Below are positions 1 to 12,400 of a stretch of 64,000 bases of DNA, piece after piece. Position numbers and translations under genes: made by a program. The notes under the pieces were generated by a model. That model made no database searches. It saw only the letters and a program-made list of their open reading frames with translations, and was not told the DNA's origin. How positions within the stretch are numbered: the first letter of the stretch is position 1; each line of letters begins with the position of its first letter. Source of the DNA: Luzula sylvatica (lineage: Eukaryota; Streptophyta; Magnoliopsida; Poales; Juncaceae); assembly GCA_946800325.1 (NCBI GenBank), contig OX326956.1, forward strand, positions 19,620,667 through 19,684,666, given 5' to 3'.

Positions 1-1
1 C

Positions 2-2230
2 ATGAATGATCATCTGATTCACCTGGAATTGGTGTTTAAAAAATTAAGCGACCACCAATTATATGTTAAGGAAGAAAAATGCATGTTTGGGGTGGACAGT
101 ATCGAATACCTGGGCCACATAATTAGTGGAGAAGGGGTTTCAACTGATCCAAAAAAAATTGAAGCGATGCTTAATTGGCCCAGACCTGGAAACATCAAAC
201 AATTAAGGGGATTTTTAGGATTAACTGGATATTATAGAAAATTTGTCAAGGGATATGGAATTATAAGCAGACCCCTGACTGAATTACTAAAAAAAGGAGG
301 GTTTAAATGGAATAATGAAGCAGAAGAGGCTTTTGAGAAGTTAAAAATAGCAATGAGTACCACTCCAGTGTTGAAATTACCTGAATTTGGCCAAGAATTT
401 GTAATTGAAACCGATGCAAGTGGGACTGGAATTGGTGCAGTTCTAATGCAAAGTGGTCACCCTCTTGCTTATCTGAGTAAAAAATTAGGGACCAAAAATC
501 AAGGAAGATCTATTTACGAAAAGGAATTATTGGCTATTCTAATGGCAATTAATAAATGGAGGCATTACTTTATTGGGGAGAAACTGGTGATTAAGACTGA
601 TCATGAAAGTCTTAAATTCTTATTAGGAGGAAGAATAACCACGCAGTTACAACATAAAGGACTAACCAACCTCATGGGATTGAATTATGAAATAAAATTT
701 AGGAAGGGGGTTGAGAATAAAGTGGCTGATGCACTATCCCGAATGGTTGTTGAGGCAGGAATTAGTGAAACTGAGCTTCACTTGATCAGTTCTACTAGAC
801 CAGAGTGGTGTGTTGAAGTAGAAGAGAGTTATAACAAAGATGCTAAAGGAAGGGCATTATTGGAAGAATTGACAGTTAATTCTGTTGAAAACCCTAATTT
901 TCAATTGAAGGAGGGGCTGATTAGGTACAAGGGCAGGTTATTCATTGGTCAGGATCCAGGTCTTAAAGGGAAAATAATTGCTCAACTTCATGATTCTAGT
1001 GTAGGGGGGCATTCTGGAATTTTAGGAACATATCAGAGAATTAAAAGATTATTCTACTGGCCAGGGTTAAAAAAGGAAGTTCAGGTTTATGTTCAGGAAT
1101 GTGACATTTGTCAAAAGAACAAACATGAACATGTAGCCAATCCAGGACTACTTCAACCCTTACCTATACCCAATGAAGCTTGGGAGAGCATTAGTATGGA
1201 TTTTGTAGAAGGTTTACCTAAATCTGAGGGTAGGGATGTAATTCTGGTGGTGGTGGACAGATTTACCAAGTATGGCCATTTCATTCCTCTTACTCACCCA
1301 TTCAATGCTCAGGTAGTAGCCAAGAGGTTCTTTGAAAATGTTTGTAAATTACATGGCATTCCCAAATCAATCATTAGTGATAGGGATAAGATTTTCACCA
1401 GCAGATTCTGGCAGGAGATTTTCAGAATTTATGGGACCAAATTGCAATTAAGTACAGCTTATCATCCTCAAACCGATGGTCAAACAGAGAGAGTGAATCA
1501 GTGTTTGGAACAGTATTTGAGGTGTATGGTGTCTCAGAACCCTAAGAAATGGTGCCACTGGTTGCCACATGCTGAATTGTGGTATAATACAAACTTTCAT
1601 ACATCATTGCAAAGAAGTCCTTTTGAGTTATTATATGGTCATAAACCAGCACAAGTGGAATTAGGGTCAGCACCAGTGAGTAAAATTGCTGCTGTGGATG
1701 AATGGTTTAAAGAAAGGCACAAGGCCCTCCAACAAGTGAAAGAAAATCTGAGAGTGGCACAGGAGAGGATGAAGGCTTATGCCGATAAGAAAAGAACTGA
1801 AAGATCTTTTGAAGTTGGAGATGAGGTGTACTTAAAGCTGCAACCTTTCAGACAAACTAGTGTCACATTGAGTAAAGGATCTAAATTGAGCTCCAAGTAC
1901 TATGGCCCATATGAAGTACTGGAGAGGATTGGGTTAGTAGCTTATAAGTTGAAATTGCCAGCAGGATCTCTTATTCATCCTGTATTTCATGTTTCACAAA
2001 TGAAAAAGAAATTAGGGAGGAAGAAAAGTGTGAAGGAAGATCTTCCTCTGGTGGGACCTGATGGTGTAATAAGGGTAGAACCTGTGGCTATTTTAGGAAG
2101 AGAAATGTATAATAAGAACAATGGAGTTGGAGTGAAATTGTTAGTAAGGTGGTCTAATCTTCCTGATGAGGATGCATCGTGGGAGGATTATGATGAGATC
2201 AAGGAGAAATTTCCACACTTTAAACCTTGA
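2..2230 (+). CDS. Ty3/gypsy chromovirus Pol, C-terminal part (RT end, RNase H, integrase, chromodomain); 5' end outside window
   Basis: Open frame of 742 codons running in from the window edge; the Met at position 2 is internal, so the true start lies upstream. In order: the end of reverse transcriptase (residues 1-100, with YLGHIIS and FLGLTGYYRKF); RNase H (about 132-250, acidic residues at TDAS D138, YEKE E174, KTDH D200, VADALSR D243); integrase zinc finger (H330, H337, C367, C370); integrase core with a D,D,E set at SMDF D400, ISDRD D460 and GQTER E496; and a C-terminal chromodomain in about the last 50 residues (LVRWSNLPDEDASWEDY). Chromodomain integrases steer insertion toward marked chromatin. 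The integrase wording resembles the Reina side of the chromoviruses, but that clade call is tentative. No stop or frameshift interrupts the visible part, and a polypurine tract and LTR follow it directly. Confidence 0.95.
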   Translation: MNDHLIHLELVFKKLSDHQLYVKEEKCMFGVDSIEYLGHIISGEGVSTDPKKIEAMLNWPRPGNIKQLRGFLGLTGYYRKFVKGYGIISRPLTELLKKGGFKWNNEAEEAFEKLKIAMSTTPVLKLPEFGQEFVIETDASGTGIGAVLMQSGHPLAYLSKKLGTKNQGRSIYEKELLAILMAINKWRHYFIGEKLVIKTDHESLKFLLGGRITTQLQHKGLTNLMGLNYEIKFRKGVENKVADALSRMVVEAGISETELHLISSTRPEWCVEVEESYNKDAKGRALLEELTVNSVENPNFQLKEGLIRYKGRLFIGQDPGLKGKIIAQLHDSSVGGHSGILGTYQRIKRLFYWPGLKKEVQVYVQECDICQKNKHEHVANPGLLQPLPIPNEAWESISMDFVEGLPKSEGRDVILVVVDRFTKYGHFIPLTHPFNAQVVAKRFFENVCKLHGIPKSIISDRDKIFTSRFWQEIFRIYGTKLQLSTAYHPQTDGQTERVNQCLEQYLRCMVSQNPKKWCHWLPHAELWYNTNFHTSLQRSPFELLYGHKPAQVELGSAPVSKIAAVDEWFKERHKALQQVKENLRVAQERMKAYADKKRTERSFEVGDEVYLKLQPFRQTSVTLSKGSKLSSKYYGPYEVLERIGLVAYKLKLPAGSLIHPVFHVSQMKKKLGRKKSVKEDLPLVGPDGVIRVEPVAILGREMYNKNNGVGVKLLVRWSNLPDEDASWEDYDEIKEKFPHFKP

Positions 2231-2240
2231 GACAAGGTTT

Positions 2241-2256
2241 AAATGAGGGGAAGGTA
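2241..2256 (+). other. Polypurine tract of the Ty3/gypsy element
   Basis: A purine-rich run (AAATGAGGGGAAGG) lies just after the pol stop codon and just before the LTR start. This is the expected position of the plus-strand DNA primer. Confidence 0.75.
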
Positions 2257-2257
2257 T

Positions 2258-2701
2258 TGTTATATATGTGATATATTTCAATTTTTAATGCGAATAAATT
2301 AAATGCAAGGGTATCTATGCATTATTTCCTTTTAAGTTAAGTAGCCGTGGCTTAACGGGTAGGGATCATTCTAATCGGATTTAGAGTTAATGAAGGGCCA
2401 AAGACTAATTGATGGGCTTAGGGCTGAGAAGTAAAAGGAGTTGTGGGCTTATTAAGAAATGAATGAGCCAAGGAATATTCCGTACTGTGATCTTCCGTAG
2501 GGTGCAGGGTATTAGTTATTGTTTTTGGCTTGTAATGTTTTTTATCTTGTAATGAATTTTGAAGTTGTTTTCTTTGTTTTGAAAGCAAGAATGTTTATGA
2601 GTAATTCCTGAATTAGTTCTGTTAAGAATTGGTTTGAGCGTTTGTATCCATTTTGCAATCAAATTACACAAAAATCCACAAATATTACTCAGTTCATAAC
2701 A
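2258..2701 (+). mobile_element. 3' LTR of the Ty3/gypsy chromovirus (444 bp)
   Basis: The segment begins TGTTAT and ends ATAACA, a perfect 6-bp terminal inverted repeat of TG...CA type. It starts two bases after the polypurine tract and 28 bases after the pol stop. The 5' LTR is outside the window, so LTR identity and target-site duplication cannot be assessed. The sequence after 2701 does not look like a primer-binding site, which fits this being the 3' LTR. Confidence 0.8.
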
Positions 2702-2989
2702 TCTGATCAGGGGAGAAAACGAGATTTGAGCTGGTTATTGAGTAATTAGCGAATTGTGGAGGTTCGTGGAGGTGAAACGAAGGGAGAGGGAGCTCGAGAG
2801 AGCCCCCTTGAGGGTTTTAATGGCGATAGAATGGATTCTCCTCAAGAAGATGAGCTCTCGGTTCTTTTATAAGCTCGAATCACTGGATGATCCAGTGAAT
2901 TGCTCGAATTGGCGAAGAGAAGAGGTTTCTGGGGGTCCCACGACGGTTTAGGAGCAGAGAGAGAGGGTCCCAGGCCATCGAGAGATGCT
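2702..2989. other. Unassigned flank between chromovirus and assembly gap
   Basis: This is mixed-composition sequence with GA-rich stretches around 2780 and 2960. Short frames are open (for example 2754-2951), but I recognise no domain or splice pattern. It could be host flank or the remains of another LTR. Confidence 0.5.
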
Positions 2990-3189
2990 NNNNNNNNNNN
3001 NNNNNNNNNNNNNNNNNNNNNNNNNNNNNNNNNNNNNNNNNNNNNNNNNNNNNNNNNNNNNNNNNNNNNNNNNNNNNNNNNNNNNNNNNNNNNNNNNNNN
3101 NNNNNNNNNNNNNNNNNNNNNNNNNNNNNNNNNNNNNNNNNNNNNNNNNNNNNNNNNNNNNNNNNNNNNNNNNNNNNNNNNNNNNNNNN
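2990..3189. other. Assembly gap, 200 N
   Basis: Exactly 200 N bases. The round length suggests a placeholder rather than a measured distance. It lies right at the left edge of the minisatellite array, so the array's true start and length on this side are unknown. Confidence 0.99.
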
Positions 3190-4203
3190 CCCCCCCTTGC
3201 AGATTTTTAACCCCCCCCCCCCTTGCAGATTTTAACCCCCCCTTTGCATATTTTAAACCCACCCCTCTTGCATATTTTAACCCCCCCCCCATTGCAGATT
3301 TTTAACACGCCCCCACCCCCCTCTCAATTTTTTGACTCCGCCTCCTCGCAGATTTTTAACCCTCCCCCCCTTGCAGATTTTTAACTCCCCCTCCTCGCAG
3401 ATTTTTAACCCTCCCCCCTTGCAGATTTTTAACACCCCCTTGCAGATTTTTAACCCCCCCCCCCCCCCCCCGTTGTAGATTTTAACCCCCCCCCCCCCCA
3501 TTGTAGATTTTTAACCCCCCCCTGTAGATTTTTAACCCTCCCCCTTTCAAATTTTTAACGCACTCCCCTTGCAGATTTTTAACCCCCCCCCTTGCAGATT
3601 TTAACGCCCCCCCCCCCTTGCAGATTTTTAACCCCGCCCCCCTTGCAGATTTTTAAACCCCCCCCCCCCTTGCAAATTTTAACCCCCCCTGCAGATTTAA
3701 AATCCCCCCCCCTTGCAGATTTTTAACCCCCCCTTGCAGATTTTTAACCCCCCCTTGCAGATTTTTAACAACCCCCCTTGGAGATTTTAACCCCCCCCCC
3801 TTGCTGATTTTTAACAACCCCCCTTGGAGATTTTAACCCCCCCCCCCCCCCCCCCCCGCTGCAGATTTTAACCCCCCCTTGCAGATTTTTAACAACCCCT
3901 CCCCCCTTGCCGATTTTTAACCCCCCCTTGCAGATTTTTAACCCCCCCCCCCCACTTTGCAGATTTTTACCCCCCCCCCCCTTTGCATATTTTAAGTCCC
4001 CCTCTTGCATATTTTAACCCCTCCCTCCACCCTTGCAGATTTTGAACACCCGTCCTCTCAAATTTTTAACCCCCATCCTTGCAGGTTTTTAACCCTCCCC
4101 CTTGCAGATTTTTAACCCCCCCCCCCCGATAGATTTTAACCCCTCCCATTGCAGATTTTTAACCCACCCCCCCTTGCAGATTTTTAACCCTCCCCCCTTG
4201 CAT

Positions 4204-7200
4204 ATTTTTAACCCCCCCCCCTTGCAGATTTTTAACCCCCCCCCCCGCCCTTGCAGATTTTAACCCCCTAGCAGATTTTTAACCCCGCCCCCTTGCAGAT
4301 TTTAACCCCCCCCCTTTGCAGATTTTAAACCCCCCCCCCCTCTTGCATATTTTGACCCCCCCCCCCCACCATTGCAGATTTTTAACACCCCCCCTCTCAA
4401 ATTTTTAACTCCCCTTCCTCGCAGATTTTTAACCCACCCCCCTTGCAGATTTTTAACAAGCCCCTTGTAGATTGTAACCCCCCCCCTTGCAGATTTTTAA
4501 CCCTCCCCCCTTTCAAATTTTTAACCCACTCCCCTTGCAGATTTTTAACCCCCCCCCCTGCAGATTTTAACCCCCCCCCCCTTGCAGATTTTTGACCCCC
4601 CCCCCCCCTTGCAGATTTTTAACCCCCCCCCTCTCAAATTTTTAACCCACTCCCCTTGCAGATTTTTAACCCCCCCCCCATGCAGATTTTAACCACCCCT
4701 TGCAGATTTTTGACCCCCCCCCCTTGCAGATTTTTAACCCGCCCCCCCTTGCAGATTTTAACCCCCCCTTGCAGATTTTTAACCCCCCCCTTAGAGATTT
4801 TTAACCCCCCCCCCCCCGGATGCAAATTTTAACCCCCCCCCCCAGCAGATTTATAATCCCCCCCTTGCAGATTTTTAACCCCCCCCCCCCTTGCAGATTT
4901 TTAACAACCCCCCTTGGAGATTTTAACCCCGACCCCTTGCATATTTTTAACACCCCCGATAGATTTTAACCCCTCCCATTGCAGATTTTTAACCCACCCC
5001 CCCCCCCCCCCCTTGCAGATGTTTAACCCTCCCCCCTTGCTGATTTTGAACCCCCCCCCCCCCCCCCCCCCCGCCCTTGCAGATTTTAACCCCCTTGCAG
5101 ATTTTTAACGCCCCTCCCCCTTGCAGATTTTAACCCCCCCCCCTTTGCAGATTTTAAACCCCCCCCCCCCTCTTGCATATTTTAGCCCCCCCCCCCCCAC
5201 CATTGCAGATTTTTAACACCCCCCCCCCCCGCCCCCTCTCAAATTTTTAACTCCCCCTCCTCACAGATTTTTAACCCTCTCCCCTTGCAGATTTTTAACA
5301 CCCCCTTGCAGATTTTTAACCCCCCCTTGTAGAGATTTTAACCTCCCCATTGTAGATATTTAACCCACTCCCCTTGCAGATTTTTAACCCCCCCCCCCCC
5401 CTTGCAGATTTTAACCCCCCTCCCTTGCATATTTTCAAACCCCCCCCTTGCAAATTTTTACCCCCCCTGCAGATTTATAATCCCCCCTTGCAGATTTTAG
5501 ACCCCCCTTGCAGATTTTTAACAACCCCCGTTGGAGATTTTAACCCCCCCCCCCCATTGCAGATTTTTAACAACCCCCGTTGGAGATTTTAACCCCCCCG
5601 CTGCAGATTTTAACCCCCCCCCCCTTTGCAGATTTTTAACAACCCCCCTTGGAGATTTTAACCCCCCCCCCCCTTGCAGATTTTTAACAACCCCCCTTGG
5701 AGATTTTAACCCCCCCCCCTTGCAGATTTTTAACAACCCCTCCCCCCCTTGCCGATTTTTAACCCCCCCCCCCCCTTGCAGATTTTTAACCCCCCCCCCC
5801 CTTGCAGATTGTAACCCCCCCCCCTTTGCAGATATTTAACCCCCCCCCCCTTTGCAGATTTTTAACCCCCCCCCCTTTGCATATTTTTAAGTCCCCCTCT
5901 TGCATATTTTAACCCCTCCCTCCACCCTTGCAGATTTTGAACACCCGTCCTCTCAAATTTTTAACCCCCATCCTTGCAGGTTTTTAACCCTCCCCCTTGC
6001 AGATTTTTAACCCCCCACCCCCACCCCCCCCCCCCCCCCACCCCGATAGATTTTAACCCCTCCCATTGCAGATTTTTAACCCACCCCGCCTTGCAGATTT
6101 TTAACCCTCCCCCCTTGCATATTTTTAACCCCCCCCCCTGCAGATTTTTAACCCCCCCCCCCCCCGCCCTTGCAGATTTTAACCCCCTAGCAGATTTTTA
6201 ACCCCGCCCCCTTGCAGATTTTGACCCCCCCCCCCCTTTGCAGATTTTAAACCCCCCCCCTCTTGCATATTTTGACCCCCCCCCCCCCACCATTGCAGAT
6301 TTTTAGCACCCCCCCTCTCAAATTTTTAACTCCCCTTCCTCGCAGATTTTTAACCCACCCCCCTTGCAGATTTTTAACAAGCCCCATGTAGATTTTAACC
6401 CCGCCCCCCATTGTAGATTTTTAACCCCCCCCCTTGCAGATTTTTAACCCTCCCCCCTTTCAAATTTTTAACCCACTCCCCTTGCAGATTTTTAACCCCC
6501 CCCCCCCCCCCGCCCCTGCAGATTTTAACCCCCCCCCCCCCTTGCTGATTTTTGACCCCCCCCCCCCTTGCAGATTTTTAACCCCCCCCCCCCTCTCAAA
6601 TTTTTAACCCACTGCCCTTGCAGATTTTTAACCCCCCCCCCCCCCCATGCAGATTTTAACCCCCCCTTGCAGATTTTTGACCCCCCCCCCCTTGCAGATT
6701 TTTAACCCCCCCCCCCCCCCCCGCATGCAAATTTGAACCCCCCTCCCCAGCAGATTTATAATCCCCCCCCCTTGCAGATTTCAACCCCCCCTTGCAGATT
6801 TTTAACCCCCCCCCCCTTGCAGATTTTTAACAACCCCCCTTGGAGATTTTAACCCCAACCCCTTGCATATTTTTAACACCCCGATAGATTTTAACCCCTC
6901 CCATTGCAGATTTTTAACCCACCCCCCCTTGCAGATGTTTAACCCTCCCCCCTTGCTGATTTTCAACCCCCCCCCCCCTCCGCCCTTGCAGATTTTAACC
7001 CCCTTGCAGATTTTTAACGCCCCTCCCCCTTGCAGATTTTAAACCCCCCCCCCCTTTGCAGATTTTAAACCCCCCCCTCTTGCATATTTTAGCCCCCCCC
7101 CCACCATTGCAGATTTTTAACACCCCCCCCCCCCCCGCCCCCTCTCAAATTTTTAACTCCCCCTCCTCACAGATTTTTAACCCTCCCCCCTTGCAGATTT

Positions 7201-9445
7201 TTAACACCCCCTTGCAGATTTTTAACCCCCCCTTGAGGATTTTAACCCCCCCATTGTAGATATTTAACACACTCCCCTTGCAGATTTTTAACCCCACCCC
7301 CCCCTTGCAGATTTTAACCCCCCTCCCTTGCAGATTTTCAAACCCCCCCCCCTTGCAAATTTTTACCCCCCCCCTGCAGATTTATAATCCCCCCTTGCAG
7401 ATTTTAGACCCCCCTTGCAGATTTTTAACACCCCCCTTGCAGATTTTTAACAACCCCCCTTGGAGATTTTAACCCCCACCCCCCCATTGCAGATTTTTAA
7501 CAACCCCCCTTGGAGATTTTAACCCCCCCGCTGCAGATTTTAACCCCCCCCCCTTTGCAGATTTTTAACAACCCCCCCATTTGCAGATTTGTAACCCCCC
7601 CCCCTTGCAGATTTTTAACCCCCCCCTAAACAGATTTTTAACCCCCCTCTTGCATATTTTAACACCCCCCTTGCAGATTTTTGACACCCCCCCCCCCCCC
7701 TCTCAAATTTTTAACCCCCCCTTCTTGCATATTTTTAACCCTCCCCCCTTGGAGATTCATAACCCCCCCCCCTTGCAGATTATTAACCCCCCCTTGCAGA
7801 TTTTAACCCCCCCCATTGCAGATTTTTAACCCCCCCCCCCTTGAATTATTTTAACCCTCCCCCCTTGCATATTTTTAACCACCCCCTTGCAGATTTTTAA
7901 CCCCCCCCCCTACAGATTTTTAGTACCCCCCCTTACAGATTTTAACCCCCCCCCCTTGCAGATTTCAACCCCCCCCCCCCCTTGCAGATTTTAACCCCCC
8001 CCCCTTGCAGATTTTTAACCCCCCCCCCCTTGCAGATTTTAACCCCCTCCACCCTTGCAGATTTTTGACCCTCCCTTGCAAATTTTTAACCCCCCCCCCC
8101 TTGGATATTTTTAACACCCCCCCCCCCCCCCGTTGCAGATTTTTAACACCCCCCCCTTGCAGATTTTTAACCTCCCCCCGTTAAGATTTTTAACCCCACC
8201 CCCCTTGATAATTTTTAACCCCCCCCCCTTGCAATTTTTTTAACCCCCCCTTGCAGATTTCTAACCCCCCCCCCCTTGCAGATTTTAAACCCCCCCTCTT
8301 GCATATTTTAACCGCCCCCCCCCCCCCCCATTGCAGATTTTTAACACCCCCCTCTCAAATTTTTAACCCCCCCTCCTCGCATATTTTTAACCCTCCCCCC
8401 ATGCAGATTTTTAACCCCCCCCCCCTTGTAGATTTTAACCCCCCCCCCCATTGCAGATTTTTAACCCCCCCCCCCCCTTGTAGATTTTTAACCCTCCCCC
8501 CTTGCAAATTTTTAACCCCCTCTCCCCTTGCAGATTTTTAACCCCCCCCCCCCCTTGCAGATTTTAAACCCCCCCCCCTTGTAGATTTTTAACCACCCCA
8601 CCCCCTTGCAAATTTCAACCACCCCCTGCAGATTTATAATCCTCCCCGTTGCAGATTTCAACCCCCCCCTTGCAGATTTTTAACCCCCTCCCCTTGCAGA
8701 TTTTTAACAACCCCCCTTGGAGATTTTAACCCCCCCCCCCCCCCCACATTGCAGATTTTTACCAACCCCCCTTGGAGATTTTAACCCCCACCACTGCAGA
8801 TTTTAACCCCCCCTCCCTTGCAGATTTTTAACCCCCCCCCCCTTGCAGATTTTTAACGACACCCCCCCTTGCAGATTGTTAACCCCCCCTTGCAGATTTT
8901 TAACCCCCCATTGCAGATTTCTAACCCCCACCCCCTTAGCATATTTTTAACCCCCCTCTTGCATATTTTAAACCCCCCCTTGCAGATTTTTGACACCTCC
9001 CCCCTCTCAAATTTTTAACCCCCCCTCTTGCATATTTTAAACCCCCCCCCCCCCCTTGCAGATTTTTAACACCCCCCCTCTCAAATTTTTAACCCCCCCC
9101 CCCTTGCAGATTTTTAACACCCCCCCCCCCATTGCAGATTTTAACCGACCCCCCATTGCAGATTTTTAACCCCCCCCCCCCATGCATATTTTTAACCCTC
9201 CCCCCTTGCATATTTTTAAACCCCCCCTCCCCTTGCAGATTTTTAACCCCCCCCCCCTTGCAGATTTCTAACACCCCCTTGCAGATTTTCAACCCCCCCT
9301 TGCCGATTTTAGCCCCGCCCCCCTTGCAGATTTTGACCCCCCCCCCCCCATGCAGATTTTTAACCCCCCCCCTTTGCAAATTTTCAACCCCTCTTGCATA
9401 TTTTTAAGACCCCTCTTGCATATTTTAACCCCTCCCCCCCTTGCA
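4204..9445. repeat. Higher-order superunit, copy 1 (about 5.2 kb)
   Basis: Marker variants define the unit. Block A (GATAGATTTTAACCCC followed by a TTGCATATTTTTAAC unit) occurs at 4128 and 6046. Block B (same start, followed by TTGCAGATGTTTAAC) occurs at 4960 and 6884. A distinct segment C runs from about 7575 to 9430. A-to-A spacing is 1918 bp and B-to-B is 1924 bp, so a roughly 1.9-kb subunit is itself doubled. The same order recurs in copy 2. Confidence 0.8.
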
Positions 9446-12400
9446 GATTTTTAACCCCCCCCCCCCCCCCGCCCTTGCAGATTTTAACCCCCTAGCAGAT
9501 TTTTAACCCCGCCCCCTTGCAGATTTAAACCCCCCCCCCTTTGCTGATTTTAAACCCCCCCCCCCTCTTGCATATTTTGACCCCCCCCCCATTGCAGATT
9601 TTTAACACCCCCCCTCTCAAATTTTTAACTCCCCTTCCTCGCAGATTTTTAACCCACCCCCATTGCAGATTTTTAACAAGCCCCTTGTAGATTTTAACCC
9701 CCCCCCCTTGCAGATTTTTAACCCTCCCCCCTTTCAAATTTTTAACCCACTCCCCTTGCAGATTTTTAACCCCCCCCCCCCCTGCAGATTTTAACCCCCC
9801 CCCCCTTGCAGTTTTTTACCCCCCCCCCCCCTTGCAGATTTTTAACCCCCCCCCCCTCTCAAATTTTTAACCCACTCCACTTGCAGATTTTTAACCCCCC
9901 CCCATGCAGATTTTAACCACCCCTTGCAGATTTTTGACCCCCCCCCCCCCTTGCAGATTTTTAACCCCCCCCCCCCTTGCAGATTTTAACCCCCCCTTGC
10001 AGATTTTTAACCCCCCCCCCCCCCCTTGCAGATTTTTAACCCCCCCCCCTTGCAGATTTTTAACCCCCCCCCCCCGGATGCAAATTTTAACCCCCCCCCA
10101 GCAGATTTAAAATCCCCCCCTTGCAGATTTCAACCCCCCCTTGCAGATTTTTAACCCCCCCCCCTTGCAGATTTTTAACAACCCCCCTTGGAGATTTTAA
10201 CCCCAACCCCTTGCATATTTTTAACACCCCCGATAGATTTTAACCCCTCCCATTGCAGATTTTTAACCCACCCCCCCCCCCCCCCTTGCAGATGTTTAAC
10301 CCTCCCCCCTTGCTGATTTTGAACCCCCCCCCCCCCCCCGCCCTTGCAGATTTTAACCCCCTTGCAGATTTTTAACGCCCCTCCCCCTTGCAGATTTTAA
10401 CCCCCCCCCTTTGCAGATTTTAAACCCCCCCCCCCTCTTGCATATTTTAGCCCCCCCACCCCACCATTGCAGATTTTTAACACCCCCCCCCCCCCCCCCC
10501 GCCCCCTCTCAAATTTTTAACTCCCCCTCCTCACAGATTTTTAACCCTCTCCCCTTGCAGATTTTTAACACCCCCTTGCATATTTTTAACCCCCCCCCCC
10601 TTGTAGATTTTAACCCCCCCATTGTAGATATTTAACCCACTCCCCTTGCAGATTTTTAACCCCCCCCCCTTGCAGATTTTAACCCCCATCCCTTGCAGAT
10701 TTTCAAACCTCCCCCCCCTTGCAAATTTTTACCCCCCCCCTGCAGATTTATAATCCCCCCTTGCAGATTTTAGACCCCCCTTGCAGATTTTTAACATCCC
10801 CCCTTGCAGATTTTTAACAACCCCCCTTGGAGATTTTAACCCCCCCCCCCCCCATTGCAGATTTTTAACAACCCCCGTTGGAGATTTTAACCCCCCCGCT
10901 GCAGATTTTAACCCCCCCCCTTGCAGATTTTTAACAACCCCCCTTGGAGATATTAACCCCCCCCCCTTGCAGATTTTTAACAACCCCCTTGGAGATTTTA
11001 ACCCCCCCCCCTTGCAGATTTTAACCCCCCCTTGCAGATTTTTAACAACCCCTCCCCCCCTTGCCGATTTTTAACCCCCCCCTTGCAGATTTTTAACCCC
11101 CCCCCCCCCCTTGCAGATTGTAACCCTCCCCCCTTTGCAGATATTTAACCCCCCCCCCCTTTGCAGATTTTTAACCCCCCCCCCTTTGCATATTTTTAAG
11201 TCCCCCTCTTGCATATTTTAACCCCTCCCTCCACCCTTCCAGATTTTGAACACCCGTCCTGTCAAATTTTTAACCCCCATCCTTGCAGGTTTTTAACCCT
11301 CCCCCTTGCAGATTTTTAACCCCCCACCCCACCCCCCCCCCACCCCCCCCCCACCCCCCCCACCCCCCGATAGATTTTAACCCCTCCCATTGCAGATTTT
11401 TAACCCACCCCCCCTTGCAGATTTTTAACCCTCCCCCCTTGCATATTTTTAACCCCCCCCCCTTGCAGATTTATAACCCCCCCCCCCGCCCTTGCAGATT
11501 TTAACCCCCTAGCAGATTTTTAACCCCGCCCCCTTGCAGATTTTGACCCCCCCCCCTTTGCAGATTTTAAACCCCCCCTCTTGCATATTTTGACACCCCC
11601 CCCCCCCACCATTGCAGATTTTTAACACCCCCCCTCTCAAATTTCTAACTCCCCTTCCTCGCAGATTTTTAACCCACCCCCCTTGCAGATTTTTAACAAG
11701 CCCCTTGTAGATTTTAACCCCCCCCCTATTGTAGATTTTTAACCCCCCCCCCCTTGCAGATTTTTAACCCTCCCCCCTTTCAAATTTTTAACCCACTCCC
11801 CTTGCAGATTTTTAACCCCCCCCCCCGGCAGATTTTAACCCCCCCCCCCCCGCCCCCCTTGCTGATTTTTGACCCCCCCCCCTTGCAGATTTTTAACCCC
11901 CCCCCCCTCTCAAATTTTTAACCCACTCCCCTTGCAGATTTTTAACCCCCCCCCCCCCCCATGCAGATTTTAACCCCCCCTTGCAGATTTTTGACCCCCC
12001 CCCCCCCTTGCAGATTTTTAACCCCCCCCCCCTTGCAGATTTTAACCCCCCCCCCTTGCAGATTTTTAACCACCCCCCCCCCCCCCCCCGCATGCAAATT
12101 TTAACCCCCCCCCAGCAGATTTATAATCCCCCCCCCTTGCAGATTTCTACCTCCCCTTGCAGATTTTTAACCCCCCCCCCCCCTTGCAGATTTTTAACAA
12201 CCCCCCTTGGAGATTTTAACCCCAACCCCTTGCATATTTTTAACACCCCCGATAGATTTTAACCCCTCCCATTGCAGATTTTTAACCCACCCCCCCTTGC
12301 AGATGTTTAACCCTCCCCCCTTGCTGATTTTCAACCCCCCCCCCCCCCCGCCCTTGCAGATTTTAACCCCCTTGCAGATTTTTAACGCCCCTCCCCCTTG